Source: Rhodoferax sediminis
Lineage (GTDB): Bacteria; Pseudomonadota; Gammaproteobacteria; Burkholderiales; Burkholderiaceae_C
Length of the DNA stretch: 64,000 nt
Direction: 5' to 3'
Assembly: GCF_006970865.1 (NCBI RefSeq)
Contig: NZ_CP035503.1
Coordinates: 2,431,001-2,495,000, forward strand
In this document: positions 21,089 through 33,619 of the stretch, piece after piece
Layout: each line of letters opens with the position of its first letter
Position numbering within the stretch: position 1 is the first letter of the stretch
Program-made: the position numbers and the translations under genes
The notes under the pieces: generated by a model
Told to the model about the DNA's origin: nothing
Database searches by the model: none
Seen by the model: only the letters and a program-made list of their open reading frames with translations

Positions 21089-22140
21089 CGCAGCGCCGCG
21101 TTCAGGCCTGCCAACGCCTGGGCGCCCGGGCAAAGATCCCCGCGCCCCAGCGTGTTGAGTGGCGTGGCACTGGTGTTGAGCGCCGCGTGCAGGTCGCTGG
21201 CATCCGGGTCGACGTAGAGCAGGCCGGTGACCACCTCGCCGCGCGCCTGGTGCATCTGCACATGGTTCATCGCAGCCAGCCGGTCGGTCGGGTCGTAGCC
21301 TTCGTGCAGCTTGCGCAGGCGCAGCATCAATCCGTCGTGCTGCAGCACCTCCACCACCTCGCCCGGCGCGTAGTCGGTGGTGATTTCGCTGCGCGGCGTG
21401 ATGAAGTCGATGCGGTTCACGGCCTCGTTGTGCTCGCGCACATAGTCGTAGCTCTTGGTGCTGCCCGCGTGGTTGTTGAAGGCGACGCAGGGGCTGATGA
21501 CGTCGATGAAGGCCGCGCCGCCGTGGCCGATGGCGCCCTTGATCAGTGGCACCAGTTGCGCCTTGTCGCCCGAGAAGCTGCGCGCCACGTAGGTGGCGCC
21601 GAGCTGCAGCGCCATGCCGATCAAGTCGACGGGGCTGTCGCGGTTGATCGCGCCCTTCTTGCTTTTGGAGCCGCGATCGGCGGTGGCGGAGAATTGCCCC
21701 TTGGTCAGCCCGTACACGCCGTTGTTTTCGACGATGTAGACCATGTTCACGCCACGCCGCATCGCATGGGCAAACTGGCCCAGGCCGATCGAGGCCGAGT
21801 CGCCGTCCCCCGAGACGCCCAGGTACAGCAGGTCGCGGTTGGCCAGGTTGGCGCCGGTCAGCACCGAGGGCATGCGCCCGTGCACGGTGTTGAAGCCGTG
21901 CGAGGCGCCCAGAAAATAATCCGGCGTCTTGGAGCTGCAGCCGATGCCCGAGAGCTTGGCCACGCGGTGCGGCTCGATGTCGAGCTCCCAGCAGGCCTGG
22001 ATGATGGCCGCCGAGATCGAGTCGTGGCCGCAGCCCGCGCACAGCGTGGAAACCTTGCCTTCGTAGTCGCGCCGGGTGTAGCCGACCTTGTTGGTCTGCA
22101 ACGCGGGATGGTGCAGGCGGGGTTTGGCGAGGTAGGTCAT
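21085..22140 (-). CDS. korB: 2-oxoacid:ferredoxin oxidoreductase beta subunit
   Basis: A 351-residue TPP-binding beta subunit. The TPP motif is [20 protein letters not shown] near residue 110, followed by [13 protein letters not shown]. Cluster cysteines are visible in [16 protein letters not shown] and ISPCVAF. It decarboxylates a 2-oxoacid (2-oxoglutarate is most likely) with CoA and passes electrons to an Fe-S carrier. It overlaps korA by 4 bases and the convergent rsxB by 4 bases. Confidence 0.9.
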   Translation of the reverse strand: MTYLAKPRLHHPALQTNKVGYTRRDYEGKVSTLCAGCGHDSISAAIIQACWELDIEPHRVAKLSGIGCSSKTPDYFLGASHGFNTVHGRMPSVLTGANLANRDLLYLGVSGDGDSASIGLGQFAHAMRRGVNMVYIVENNGVYGLTKGQFSATADRGSKSKKGAINRDSPVDLIGMALQLGATYVARSFSGDKAQLVPLIKGAIGHGGAAFIDVISPCVAFNNHAGSTKSYDYVREHNEAVNRIDFITPRSEITTDYAPGEVVEVLQHDGLMLRLRKLHEGYDPTDRLAAMNHVQMHQARGEVVTGLLYVDPDASDLHAALNTSATPLNTLGRGDLCPGAQALAGLNAALR

Positions 22141-23993
22141 ACGGCTTGCTCCTGGACGGTGCTTCGCGCCTTGCGCTTGGGCGTGCTCGCCTCGGCGTGC
22201 ACGTGGTCGGTGATGGCTTCGGTGATGAAGCGCGCCGTGATCGGCGTGCCGTCGTAGTGCAGCACGCGCACCAGGCGCGATGGATCCACCTCCAGCTCAT
22301 TCACCAGCAGGCTGCGCATCTGCGCGTCGCGGTTCTGCTCGACCACGAACACGGACTCGTGTTCGGCCAGGAACTGCGCCACACTCTCGGGGAACGGGAA
22401 GGCGCGCAGGCGCAGCGCGTCCAGGTGGATGCCCACCTCCGTCAATGAATCCAGCGCCTCGTTCATCGCGGGCGAGGTGGAACCGAAGTAGATGACGCCG
22501 AGCCGCGTCTTGCGCGCCGCCTTGCGCAGCACGGGTTGCGGCACCAGCGTGGCAGCGGTCTCGAACTTCTTCAGCAGCCGCTGCACGTTGTACACATAGT
22601 CCGGCCCGCGCTCGGAGTAGCGGGCGTACGGGTCGCGTGTGGTGCCGCGCGTGAAGTAGCTGCCCCGGCTCGGGTGCGTGCCGGGCAGCGTGCGCCAGGG
22701 GATGCCGTCGCCGTCCACGTCCTTATAGCGGCCGAAATCCTTGCCGGCCTCCAGTTCTTCGGCCGTCATGACCTTGCCGCGGTCGTACTGGCGTGCATCG
22801 TCCCACACAAACGGCTCGCACAGGCGCTGGTTCATGCCGATGTCCAGGTCGGTCATCAGGAACACCGGCGTCTGCAGCCGGTCGGCGAGGTCCAGCGCGG
22901 CGGCCGCGTGCTCGAAGCATTCGTGCGGGTCTTCGGGAAACAGCAGTACGTGCTTGGTGTCGCCATGCGAGGCGTAGGCGCACGACAGCAGGTCGGCCTG
23001 CTGCGTGCGCGTGGGCATGCCGGTGGACGGCCCGCCGCGCTGCACGTTGATGATGGTGACCGGGATCTCGGCGAAATACGCCAGGCCGATGAACTCGGTC
23101 ATCAGCGACACGCCCGGCCCCGAGGTCGCGGTGAAGGCACGCGCACCGTTCCACCCGGCCCCCACCACCATGCCGATGGAGGCGATCTCGTCCTCGGCCT
23201 GCACGATGGCGAACTTGTTCATGCCCGTGGACGGCTCCACGCGCAGCTTGCTGCAATACTTCTGGAACGCCTCGGCCACGGAGGACGACGGCGTGATCGG
23301 GTACCAGGCCGCCACCGTGGCGCCGCCGTACACGCAGCCCAGCGCCGCGGCGCTGTTGCCGTCCACGAAGATGCGCTCGCCGACTTTCTTGGAAGCGCGC
23401 ACCTGCAGGCCGATCGGGTCCAGGTGATCGCGCGCAAACTCGCGGCCCGCATTCAGTGCGCGCACGTTGGACTCGAGCAGCCGCTCCTTGCCGCGGTACT
23501 GCTCGGAAAACAGAGTCTCGATGACCTGCGCGTCCATCCCCAGCAACATCGACAGCGCGCCCACGTACAGGATGTTCTTGAACAGCTGGCGCTGGCGCGC
23601 GTCCTCGTAGGTGGCGTTGCAGATGGCGGTGAGCGGCATGCCGATCACGTGCAGGTCTTCGCGAAAGCTCGAGGGCGGCAATTGCCGCGTGCTGTCGTAG
23701 AACAGGTAGCCGCCGGGGTCGACCTCGGCCACATCGGCATCCCAGGTTTGCGGGTTCATCGCCACCATCATGTCCACGCCGCCGCGCCGGCCGAGGTAAC
23801 CTTTTTCGCACACGCGCGCCTCGTACCAGGTGGGCAGGCCCTGGATGTTGCTCGGAAAGATGTTGCGCGGGCTGACCGGCACGCCCATGCGCAAAATGGC
23901 CTTGGCGAACAGCTCGTTGGCCGAGGCCGAGCCCGAGCCGTTGACGTTGGCGAACTTGACGACAAAGTCGTTCACCGATTCGATGCGCTTCAT
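22137..23993 (-). CDS. korA: 2-oxoacid:ferredoxin oxidoreductase alpha subunit with fused gamma domain
   Basis: A 618-residue gamma-alpha fusion. The N-terminal gamma domain (about 1-185) begins FVVKFANVNGSGSASANELF. The alpha domain follows from about 200, with the YPITPSSSVAEAF substrate loop and QAEDEIASIG, ATSGPGVSLMTEF and GGPSTGMPTRTQQADL motifs. The C-terminal domain ends in VFVVEQNRDAQMRSL. It forms the catalytic core with korB. It overlaps both neighbours by 4 bases (ATGA type), so the three genes are translationally coupled. Confidence 0.92.
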   Translation of the reverse strand: MKRIESVNDFVVKFANVNGSGSASANELFAKAILRMGVPVSPRNIFPSNIQGLPTWYEARVCEKGYLGRRGGVDMMVAMNPQTWDADVAEVDPGGYLFYDSTRQLPPSSFREDLHVIGMPLTAICNATYEDARQRQLFKNILYVGALSMLLGMDAQVIETLFSEQYRGKERLLESNVRALNAGREFARDHLDPIGLQVRASKKVGERIFVDGNSAAALGCVYGGATVAAWYPITPSSSVAEAFQKYCSKLRVEPSTGMNKFAIVQAEDEIASIGMVVGAGWNGARAFTATSGPGVSLMTEFIGLAYFAEIPVTIINVQRGGPSTGMPTRTQQADLLSCAYASHGDTKHVLLFPEDPHECFEHAAAALDLADRLQTPVFLMTDLDIGMNQRLCEPFVWDDARQYDRGKVMTAEELEAGKDFGRYKDVDGDGIPWRTLPGTHPSRGSYFTRGTTRDPYARYSERGPDYVYNVQRLLKKFETAATLVPQPVLRKAARKTRLGVIYFGSTSPAMNEALDSLTEVGIHLDALRLRAFPFPESVAQFLAEHESVFVVEQNRDAQMRSLLVNELEVDPSRLVRVLHYDGTPITARFITEAITDHVHAEASTPKRKARSTVQEQAV

Positions 23994-25846
23994 GCCCTGG
24001 CCTCCATGCGCTGTGCCCCGACTCTGGTGCTCTTGCGGTCACGCGCTCGTTCGCCCGCGTAAGTTTCCATGAGCAGGTACTTCTGCATGTCCCAGGCGCC
24101 CGTGGGACAGCGCTCGGCGCACAGGCCGCAGTGCAGGCAGACGTCCTCGTCCTTGACCATGACCCGGCCGGTTTTCAGCAGCCCCGACACATACAGGTCC
24201 TGCGTGGTATTTACGGCAGGCGCCTTGAGCCGCGTGCGCAGATCGTCCTCCTCGCCGTTGTCGGTGAAGGTGATGCAGTCCATGGGGCAGATGTCCACGC
24301 AGGCATCGCACTCGATGCAGCTGCCGTCGGTGAACACGGTCTGCACATCGCAGTTCAGACAGCGCTCGGCCTCCTTGAAGGCGGTGGCGGCGTCAAAGCC
24401 CAGTTCCACCTCCACACGGATGTTGGCCAGCGCCTTCTCGGCCTTGGCCCAGGGCACCTTGAAGCGCGCATCGCCCGAGATCGCGTTGTCGTAGCTCCAT
24501 TCGTGGATGCCCATTTTCTGTGACAGCAGATTCACGTGCGGCGCGGGCCGCTGGCGGATGTCCTCGCCGTGCAGCAACCGGTCGATGGACACCGCCGCCT
24601 CGTGCCCGTGGGCCACCGCGGTGATGATGTTCTTGGGGCCAAACGCCGCATCGCCACCGAAGAACACGTGCGCAAGGCTGGACTGGAAGGTCTTTTTGTC
24701 GAGCACCGGCAGGCCCCACTCGTCGAAGGCGATGCCGCAGTCGCGCTCGATCCACGGAAACGAATTTTCCTGCCCCACGGCGATCAGCACCTCGTCGCAG
24801 GCGACGAAGACGTCGGGCTCGCCGGTGGGCACCAGCTCGCGCCGGCCCTTGTCGTCGCGCACCGCCTTGACCATTTCGAATGTCATGCCCGTGAGCTTGC
24901 CGCCTTCGTGCACGAAGGCTTTGGGCACGTGGAAGTTGATGATCGGAATGCCCTCGTGCATCGCATCTTCCTTCTCCCAGGGCGAGGCCTTCATCTCCTC
25001 GAAGCCGCTGCGCACGATCACCTTCACGTCTTCGCCGCCGAGGCGGCGCGCCGAACGGCAGCAGTCCATCGCGGTGTTGCCGCCGCCCAGCACGATGACA
25101 CGCCTGCCGATGCTGGTGACGTGACCGAACGAGACCGAGGCCAGCCAGTCGATGCCGATATGGATGTGCGCGGTGGCCTCCCGACGCCCCGGGATATCCA
25201 GGTCGCGCCCGCGCGGCGCGCCGCAACCAACAAAAACCGCATCGAAGCCCTGCGCCAACAGCTCGCGCATGGAGGCGATGTGCTGGCTGCTGCGAAATTC
25301 CACGCCCAGATTCAGCACATAACCGGTTTCCTCGTCGATCACCGCCTCGGGCAGGCGAAAGTGCGGAATCTGCGTGCGCATGAAGCCGCCGGCCTTGGCT
25401 TCGGCATCGAACACCGTCACCTGATACCCCTGCGGCGCGAGGTCGCGCGCCACGGTGAGCGAGGCCGGTCCGGCGCCGATGCAGGCGATGCGCTTGCCCT
25501 TGCGGCGCAGCTCGGGCGCCACCGGGATCGGCATGCGGTCGCGCACGTCGTCCTTGTTGTCGGCGGCCACGCGCTTGAGCCGGCAGATCGCCACCGGCTC
25601 GGGATGCTCGCCATTGCTTTCCTCGACCCGGCCGCGCCGGCAGGCCGGCTCGCAGGGCCGGTCGCACGTTCGCCCCAGGATGCCGGGAAACACGTTGGAG
25701 ACCCAGTTGACCATGTAGGCGTCGCTGTAGCGACCCTGGCCGATCAGCCGGATGTATTCGGGGACGGGCGTGTGGGCCGGACAGGCCCACTGGCAATCGA
25801 CGACCTTGTGGAAATAGGACGGATTCGCGATATCGGTAGGCTGCAA
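23990..25846 (-). CDS. korC: NAD(P)/FAD electron-transfer subunit with ferredoxin domains (KorC-like)
   Basis: A 618-residue GltD-like flavoprotein. The N-terminal Fe-S region has CQWACPAHTPVPEYI and CDRPCEPACRRG; an FAD Rossmann motif GAGPASLTVARDL follows near 140 and an NAD(P)-binding GGGNTAMDCCRSARRLG near 260. The C-terminus has two [4Fe-4S] motifs (CIECDACVDICPMDC and CLHCGLCAERCPTG). It would link KorAB to NAD(P), as in the three-subunit 2-oxoglutarate:NADP oxidoreductase of Azoarcus evansii. The start is the TTG at 25844-25846 because AAGGAG lies 6 bases before it; an upstream TTG at 25879 is worse. Confidence 0.85.
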   Translation of the reverse strand: MQPTDIANPSYFHKVVDCQWACPAHTPVPEYIRLIGQGRYSDAYMVNWVSNVFPGILGRTCDRPCEPACRRGRVEESNGEHPEPVAICRLKRVAADNKDDVRDRMPIPVAPELRRKGKRIACIGAGPASLTVARDLAPQGYQVTVFDAEAKAGGFMRTQIPHFRLPEAVIDEETGYVLNLGVEFRSSQHIASMRELLAQGFDAVFVGCGAPRGRDLDIPGRREATAHIHIGIDWLASVSFGHVTSIGRRVIVLGGGNTAMDCCRSARRLGGEDVKVIVRSGFEEMKASPWEKEDAMHEGIPIINFHVPKAFVHEGGKLTGMTFEMVKAVRDDKGRRELVPTGEPDVFVACDEVLIAVGQENSFPWIERDCGIAFDEWGLPVLDKKTFQSSLAHVFFGGDAAFGPKNIITAVAHGHEAAVSIDRLLHGEDIRQRPAPHVNLLSQKMGIHEWSYDNAISGDARFKVPWAKAEKALANIRVEVELGFDAATAFKEAERCLNCDVQTVFTDGSCIECDACVDICPMDCITFTDNGEEDDLRTRLKAPAVNTTQDLYVSGLLKTGRVMVKDEDVCLHCGLCAERCPTGAWDMQKYLLMETYAGERARDRKSTRVGAQRMEARA

Positions 25847-25967
25847 AACTGTCTCCTTGCCCTGGTGTGCTTTGCACAAACGGTGACTAGTAATAACAGT
25901 CTAAGCCTCGCAGCCCTGAAAGTGTTCTCGGGTGAATCCCGCAGCGTGGTCTTTACACGTCAAACGC

Positions 25968-26453
25968 TCAGGATACCGCCTGCGCCAGCCGGGAAAAAGC
26001 GCTGACCACCTCGGGCGGCGCCTGCACCAACTCGATCAGAACCCCCTCACCGCCAATCGGCAATTCGTCGTTGCCCTTGGGGTGGACGAAGCAGATGTCG
26101 AACCCCGCCGCGCCCTTGCGGATGCCGCCGGGCGCGAAGCGCACGCCCCTGCTTGAGAGCCACTGCACCGCGCCGGGCAGGTCGTCGATCCAGAGCCCGA
26201 CATGGTTGAGCGGTGTGCTGTGGACGGCCGGCTTCCTGTCGGGGTCAAGTGGCTGCATCAGATCCACTTCGACCTTGAACGGGCCCGTACCCATGGCGCA
26301 GATGTCTTCATCCACGTTCTCGCGCTCCGAGACAAAGTTGCCCGTGATTTCCAGGCCGAACATGTCCACCCACAGCGTGCGCAGGCGCTCCTTGCTGGGG
26401 CCGCCGATGGCGATTTGCTGGATGCCGAGAACTTTGAAAGGACGCTGACTCAT
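25968..26453 (-). CDS. VOC-family protein, probable methylmalonyl-CoA epimerase
   Basis: A 161-residue glyoxalase/VOC-fold protein with two beta-alpha-beta-beta-beta halves. It has a metal-ligand-like Gln/His pattern (IQQIAIGG at the N-terminus, [11 protein letters not shown] in the middle, [10 protein letters not shown] at the end) and the [18 protein letters not shown] loop. It sits 31 bases downstream of pccA on the same strand and within the methylmalonyl-CoA gene block. That placement makes epimerisation of (S)- to (R)-methylmalonyl-CoA the likely role. Another VOC activity cannot be excluded. Confidence 0.65.
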   Translation of the reverse strand: MSQRPFKVLGIQQIAIGGPSKERLRTLWVDMFGLEITGNFVSERENVDEDICAMGTGPFKVEVDLMQPLDPDRKPAVHSTPLNHVGLWIDDLPGAVQWLSSRGVRFAPGGIRKGAAGFDICFVHPKGNDELPIGGEGVLIELVQAPPEVVSAFSRLAQAVS

Positions 26454-26484
26454 GTGAACTCCCAATTTTCGTTCATGCATGCGT

Positions 26485-28533
26485 TCATGCAAACTCGATG
26501 ATCGGCTGGTCCACCGCCAGGCTTTCGCCCTTGGCCGCCAGCACCTTGCCCACCACGCCGTCGGCCACCGCAAACAGCACGTTTTCCATCTTCATGGCCT
26601 CGATCACGGCCACGCGCTCGCCCGCCTGCACCTTCTGCCCCGGCTGCACCGCCACATCCACCAGCAGGCCCGGCATGGGCGAGAGCACGTAGCGGCTCAT
26701 GTCGGGCGGCGCCTTGTAGGGCATCAGCGCATACAACGCGGCCGCGCGCGGCGACAGCACCAGCGCGTCGATGCGGCTGCCGCTGTGCGCCACGCGAATG
26801 GACAGGGGGTTCTTGCCCGTGCCGCGCTCGACCTGCGCCGTGAACGGCCGGTCGTTGCAGGTGCCGCGAATGCGGACCGAACCGAGCCTGAAGTTGCTAC
26901 AAAACTTATAGCTGCTTGCGCCCACCTGGACATGGCTGGAGCCTGTTTTTCCTTCAAAGTCCGTGACCTGCACCGGACTGGTGAGGTGGTGCCCCTGCTG
27001 GCCCAGCGTGACCACCACAAACTCCTCACCCACTGCCACTTCATGGCCCTGCATCTGGCCGCTGATGCCGGTCGCGCGGTCTCGATAGCGGCGGTTCACA
27101 AACGCCGCCAGCGCCACCAGGAAGTTCGGGTCGTCGCGTGGCACCTCTTCCGCCTTGAAGCCGCTGGCATAGTGCTCGGCGATGAAGCCGGTGTTGAAAT
27201 CGCCGGCGACAAACTTGGGATGCGCCAGCAGCGCTGCCTGAAACGGGATGTTGCTGCCGACGCCGCGAATCACAAAGCCGTTGAGCGCCTCGCGCATCTT
27301 CGCAATGGCGTCGAGGCGGTCCTTGCCGTGCACGATGAGCTTGGCGATCATCGAGTCGTAGAACATCGGGATCTCGCCGCCGTCCCGCACCCCAGTGTCG
27401 ACGCGTACGCCATACAGGTGCGAAGGATCGGCCGCAAACATCGTCTCCTTCGGCGGCTGGAAACGCACGAGCCGGCCGGTGCTCGGCAGAAAGCCGCGGA
27501 ACGGGTCTTCGGCGTTGATGCGGCACTCGATGGCCCAGCCGCTGCGCTGCACGTCTTTTTGTTCCAGCGGCAGCGTCTCGCCGGCCGCCACGCGGATCAT
27601 CAGCTCCACCAGGTCCAGCCCGGTGATGCACTCGGTCACCGGATGTTCGACCTGCAGCCGCGTATTCATCTCCAGGAAATAAAAGCTCTGGTCCCGGCCA
27701 ACGACGAACTCCACCGTGCCGGCGCTCTGGTACTTGACCGCGCGGGCCAATGCCACCGCCTGCTCGCCCATGGCCTTGCGCGTGGCCTCGGAGATGAAGG
27801 GTGACGGTGCCTCCTCGATCACCTTCTGATGCCGGCGCTGGATCGAGCATTCGCGCTCGTTCAGGTAAACACAGTTGCCATGGCTGTCGCCCATGAGCTG
27901 GATTTCGATGTGGCGCGGCTCCTCGACAAACTTCTCGATGAACACGCGGTCGTCGCCAAAGCTGCTCAGCGCCTCGTTGCGGCAGCTGGTAAAGCCTTCG
28001 AACGCTTCCTTGTCGTTGAACGCCACGCGCAGCCCCTTGCCACCGCCGCCGGCGCTGGCCTTGATCATGACGGGGTAGCCAATGCCTTTGGCGATCTCGA
28101 CCGCCTGCTCGGCCGTCTCAATCGCTTCGTTGACGCCGGGGATGCAGTTCACGCCGGCTTCCTTGGCCAGCTTCTTGGACGCAATCTTGTCGCCCATCGC
28201 CGCGATGGAATGGTGCTTGGGGCCGATGAAGACAATGCCTTCTTCCTCCACCCGCCTGGCAAAGTCCGCGTTCTCGCTCAGGAAACCGTAGCCCGGGTGC
28301 ACCGCCTGCGCGCCGGTCTGCTTGCAAGCGGCAATGATCCTGTCCGCCACCAGGTAACTCTCGCGGCTGGGTGCCGGGCCGATGTTGACGGCCTCGTCTG
28401 CCAACGCCACGTGGCGCGCGCCTGCATCGGCGTCGGAATACACCGCCACCGTTTTGATGCCCATCTTGCGGGCCGTCTTGATCACGCGGCAGGCGATTTC
28501 ACCGCGGTTGGCAATCAGGATTTTGGTAAACAT
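26485..28533 (-). CDS. pccA: propionyl-CoA (acyl-CoA) carboxylase biotin-carboxylase/BCCP subunit
   Basis: A 682-residue subunit with biotin carboxylase domain (ATP-grasp, [12 protein letters not shown] near 160, [14 protein letters not shown] near 285), a BT linker, and a C-terminal biotinyl domain with [10 protein letters not shown]. It carboxylates biotin and with PccB makes (S)-methylmalonyl-CoA from propionyl-CoA. Context with methylmalonyl-CoA mutase and MeaB supports the propionyl substrate. A dispersed repeat (26896-26955) lies in the BT region and codes for about 20 residues rich in Ser/Lys/Phe. It is separated from pccB by a 340-base repeat-rich spacer. Confidence 0.9.
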   Translation of the reverse strand: MFTKILIANRGEIACRVIKTARKMGIKTVAVYSDADAGARHVALADEAVNIGPAPSRESYLVADRIIAACKQTGAQAVHPGYGFLSENADFARRVEEEGIVFIGPKHHSIAAMGDKIASKKLAKEAGVNCIPGVNEAIETAEQAVEIAKGIGYPVMIKASAGGGGKGLRVAFNDKEAFEGFTSCRNEALSSFGDDRVFIEKFVEEPRHIEIQLMGDSHGNCVYLNERECSIQRRHQKVIEEAPSPFISEATRKAMGEQAVALARAVKYQSAGTVEFVVGRDQSFYFLEMNTRLQVEHPVTECITGLDLVELMIRVAAGETLPLEQKDVQRSGWAIECRINAEDPFRGFLPSTGRLVRFQPPKETMFAADPSHLYGVRVDTGVRDGGEIPMFYDSMIAKLIVHGKDRLDAIAKMREALNGFVIRGVGSNIPFQAALLAHPKFVAGDFNTGFIAEHYASGFKAEEVPRDDPNFLVALAAFVNRRYRDRATGISGQMQGHEVAVGEEFVVVTLGQQGHHLTSPVQVTDFEGKTGSSHVQVGASSYKFCSNFRLGSVRIRGTCNDRPFTAQVERGTGKNPLSIRVAHSGSRIDALVLSPRAAALYALMPYKAPPDMSRYVLSPMPGLLVDVAVQPGQKVQAGERVAVIEAMKMENVLFAVADGVVGKVLAAKGESLAVDQPIIEFA
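26896..26955 (+). repeat. dispersed GCTAY-N7-RTAGC repeat inside pccA
   Basis: GCTAC (26896-26900), AAAACTT, ATAGC (26908-26912), then a tail TGCTTGCGC...GGCTGGAGCC ending near 26955. From memory this closely resembles a repeat common in Comamonadaceae genomes. It is antisense to the pccA reading frame, which remains open through it. Confidence 0.65.
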
Positions 28534-28873
28534 TCGCAGTCTCCTATTCGGGAATCAGGTTTTGTGCTTTGCGCAGTGGCTTGAAGCGTCATCAGGGCTG
28601 TGTCTGAGCCCGCAACGGGCACGGTGTATCCGCCTTCGCTCATGTCCCCCGCCCTGCGGGCTCCTCCTTTACTTCGCTGCGGCAGACACACCGCGCCCGT
28701 TGCTGCGAAGGGGGTTTTGCGCAGGCCGGCCGACCCCGCCACTTCAAGAGCGGGCTGCCCGGGTGCTTTGCGCAGGTAAAGGAGGAGGCCAAAGGCCGGG
28801 GGACACGAAGCAAAGTGCCCGGGCAGCCCGCTCTCACCCACGCGGTTCAGTGCAAAGCTCTTCATGTCCATGG
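28534..28873. repeat. repeat-rich spacer between pccB and pccA with interleaved inverted repeats
   Basis: 340 bases without a gene. Arm A (28643-28675) pairs with arm A' (28774-28806): TGTCCCCCG and CTCCTCCTTTAC are conserved between the arms. Arm B (28748-28771) pairs with B' (28809-28833): GAGCGGGCTGCCCGGG, then CTTTGC. The order A-B-A'-B' means the two stems cannot form together in a simple fold. The word TTTGCGCAG also recurs near 28567, 28716 and 28767. It looks like a mosaic of chromosomal palindromic repeats; no ORF or ncRNA family is recognised. Confidence 0.65.
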
Positions 28874-30406
28874 TCACAACGGAATGTTCCCGTGCTTGCG
28901 CCACGGGTTCTCGATCTTCTTCTCGCGCAGCATCACCAGGCTGCGGCAGATGCGCTTGCGCGTCTCGTGCGGCAGGATCACATCGTCGATGAAACCGCGC
29001 GCACCGGCCACGAACGGGTTGGCGAAACGCTCCTTGTATTCCGCCTCGCGTGCAGCGAGTTTTACAGGATCGTTCTTGTCCTCGCGGAAGATGATTTCCA
29101 CCGCGCCCTTGGCGCCCATCACCGCGATTTCGGCGTTCGGCCAGGCGAAGTTGACATCGCCGCGCAGGTGCTTGGAGCTCATCACATCGTAGGCGCCGCC
29201 GTAGGCCTTGCGCGTGATCACCGTGATCTTCGGGACCGTGCATTCGGCGTAGGCGAATAGCAGCTTGGCGCCATGTTTGATGATGCCGCCATACTCCTGC
29301 GCGGTGCCCGGCATGAAGCCCGGCACATCGACAAACGTGACCACGGGGATATTGAAGGCGTCACAAAAGCGCACGAAGCGCGCGGCCTTGATCGAGCTCT
29401 TGATGTCCAGGCAGCCCGCCAGCACCAGCGGCTGATTCGCCACGATGCCGATGGTCTGCCCTTCCATGCGGCCGAAGCCGATGAGGATGTTCTTCGCATA
29501 CTCGGGCTGCAGCTCGAAAAAGTCGCCATCGTCCACGGTCTTGGTGATCAGCTCCTTCATGTCGTAGGGCTGGTTGGGGTTGTCGGGCACCAGCGTGTCG
29601 AGCGAAGCCTCCATGCGATCCGCCGGATCACCGCTCAGGCGCACCGGGGCTTTTTCGCGGTTGCTGAGTGGCAGGTAGTTGTACAGGCGCCGCAACATCA
29701 GCAGCGCCTCCACGTCGTTCTCGAACGCCAGGTCGGCCACGCCGCTCTTGGTGGTGTGCGAGATCGCACCGCCCAGCTCTTCGGCGGTGACCTCCTCGTG
29801 CGTCACGGTCTTGACCACCTCGGGGCCCGTGACGAACATGTACGAGCTGTCCTTGACCATGAAGATGAAATCGGTCATGGCCGGCGAATACACGGCGCCG
29901 CCCGCGCACGGCCCCATGATCATGCTGATTTGCGGCACCACGCCACTGGCCATCACGTTGCGCTGGAACACGTCGGCGTAGCCGCCCAGCGAGGCCACGC
30001 CTTCCTGGATGCGCGCACCGCCCGAATCGTTCAGGCCGATCACCGGCGCGCCGACCTTCATGGCCTGGTCCATCACCTTGCAGATCTTCTCGGCATGCGC
30101 CTCGGACAGCGCACCGCCGAACACGGTGAAGTCCTGGCTGAACACGAACACCAGGCGGCCGTTGATCATGCCGTAGCCGGTGACCACGCCGTCCCCCGGA
30201 ATCTTGTTGTCGGCCATGCCGAAGTCGCTGCAGCGGTGCTCCACGAACATGTCCCATTCCTCGAACGTGCCCTCATCGAGCAGCAGTTCCAGCCGCTCGC
30301 GGGCCGTGAGCTTGCCCTTCTTGTGCTGGGAATCAATGCGCTTTTGTCCACCGCCCAGGCGCGCGAGTTCGCGCTTGGCTTCGAGTTGTTCGAGGATGTT
30401 TTGCAT
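28874..30406 (-). CDS. pccB: propionyl-CoA (acyl-CoA) carboxylase carboxyltransferase subunit
   Basis: A 510-residue carboxyltransferase with two crotonase-like halves. The oxyanion-hole region is [13 protein letters not shown] near 120 and [18 protein letters not shown] near 370, and [14 protein letters not shown] is also typical. It transfers the carboxyl group from biotin on PccA to propionyl-CoA. The start [12 protein letters not shown] at 30406 fits the family. It lies between meaB (upstream) and pccA (downstream). Confidence 0.92.
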   Translation of the reverse strand: MQNILEQLEAKRELARLGGGQKRIDSQHKKGKLTARERLELLLDEGTFEEWDMFVEHRCSDFGMADNKIPGDGVVTGYGMINGRLVFVFSQDFTVFGGALSEAHAEKICKVMDQAMKVGAPVIGLNDSGGARIQEGVASLGGYADVFQRNVMASGVVPQISMIMGPCAGGAVYSPAMTDFIFMVKDSSYMFVTGPEVVKTVTHEEVTAEELGGAISHTTKSGVADLAFENDVEALLMLRRLYNYLPLSNREKAPVRLSGDPADRMEASLDTLVPDNPNQPYDMKELITKTVDDGDFFELQPEYAKNILIGFGRMEGQTIGIVANQPLVLAGCLDIKSSIKAARFVRFCDAFNIPVVTFVDVPGFMPGTAQEYGGIIKHGAKLLFAYAECTVPKITVITRKAYGGAYDVMSSKHLRGDVNFAWPNAEIAVMGAKGAVEIIFREDKNDPVKLAAREAEYKERFANPFVAGARGFIDDVILPHETRKRICRSLVMLREKKIENPWRKHGNIPL

Positions 30407-30443
30407 GGTCAGTTTTCGTCGTTGCTTCAATATTGATAGTGGA

Positions 30444-31462
30444 TCATGCCCGTCTGTCCTGGGCTGCGAGCAGATTTCGTGCTGCAGTGGAGGCCGCCAG
30501 CCGGCCTTCGGCGACTTCGCGGGTCAGCTGCGGCAGCAGCTCGCGCACCTGCGGATGCTGGCGGAACGCCTGCTTCAGGCCCGCATCGATGCGCTCCCAC
30601 ATCCACGCCAGCGCCTGATGTTGCCGGCGCGCCGCCAGCCGTCCGTTGGCGCCCTGCAGCGCCTGGTACTGCGTGACCGCCGCCCAGAATTCGGCCACAC
30701 CCTTGCCGTGCAGCGCGCTGAGCTGGATCACCTGGGGATGCCACTGCTTGTCGGGGCCCTGCGCCTGGGCGTGTCCCATCGCATGGTTCACCAGGCCAAA
30801 CAGCCGCATCGCCGACATGATTTGCGCCTGGGCGCGGCGCGCGGCATCGGCATCGAGGTCGGCCTTGTTGATGACCACCAGGTCGGCCAATTCCATCACG
30901 CCCTTCTTGATGGCCTGCAAATCGTCGCCCGCGTTGGGCAGCTGCATCAGCACGAACATGTCGGTCATGCCGGCCACCGCCGTCTCGGATTGCCCCACAC
31001 CGACGGTCTCGACGATGACCACGTCGTAGCCCGCGGCCTCGCACACCAGCATGGCCTCGCGCGTTTTCTCGGCCACACCGCCCAGCGTGCCGCTGGACGG
31101 ACTTGGACGGATATACGCGCGTTCGTGCACCGAGAGCTTTTCCATGCGCGTCTTGTCGCCCAGGATGGAGCCGCCCGACACCGTGGACGACGGGTCGATG
31201 GTGAGCACGGCAACACGGTGGCCTTGTTCGATCAGGTACAGGCCGAGCACTTCGATAAAGGTGGATTTGCCCACGCCCGGCACGCCGCTGATGCCCAGCC
31301 GAAACGCCTTGCCGGTGTGCGGCAGCAGCGCCGTGAGCAGTTCGTCGGCCTGCGCGCGGTGGTCGGCGCGGGTGGATTCCAGCAGCGTGATGGCCTTGGC
31401 GATGGCGCGGCGCTGTACGCTGGCCCCGCCGTGCAGCACTGCGTCCACCAGTGCGCTCTGGC

Positions 31463-31466
<4 letters not shown>
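30444..31466 (-). CDS. meaB: methylmalonyl-CoA mutase-associated GTPase MeaB
   Basis: A 340-residue G3E GTPase. The P-loop is [12 protein letters not shown] near residue 62, the metal and switch motifs are [18 protein letters not shown] and [10 protein letters not shown], and NKADLD is the base-specificity motif. It protects the mutase and gates cobalamin loading. The start is GTG, overlapping the end of the mutase gene by 4 bases (GTGA), so the two are coupled. Confidence 0.95.

Positions 31467-33619
<2,153 letters not shown>

Noticed and set aside
22536..24062. 508-residue open frame antisense to korA
   Set aside because: Complete overlap with the well-supported korA and no domain signature of its own.
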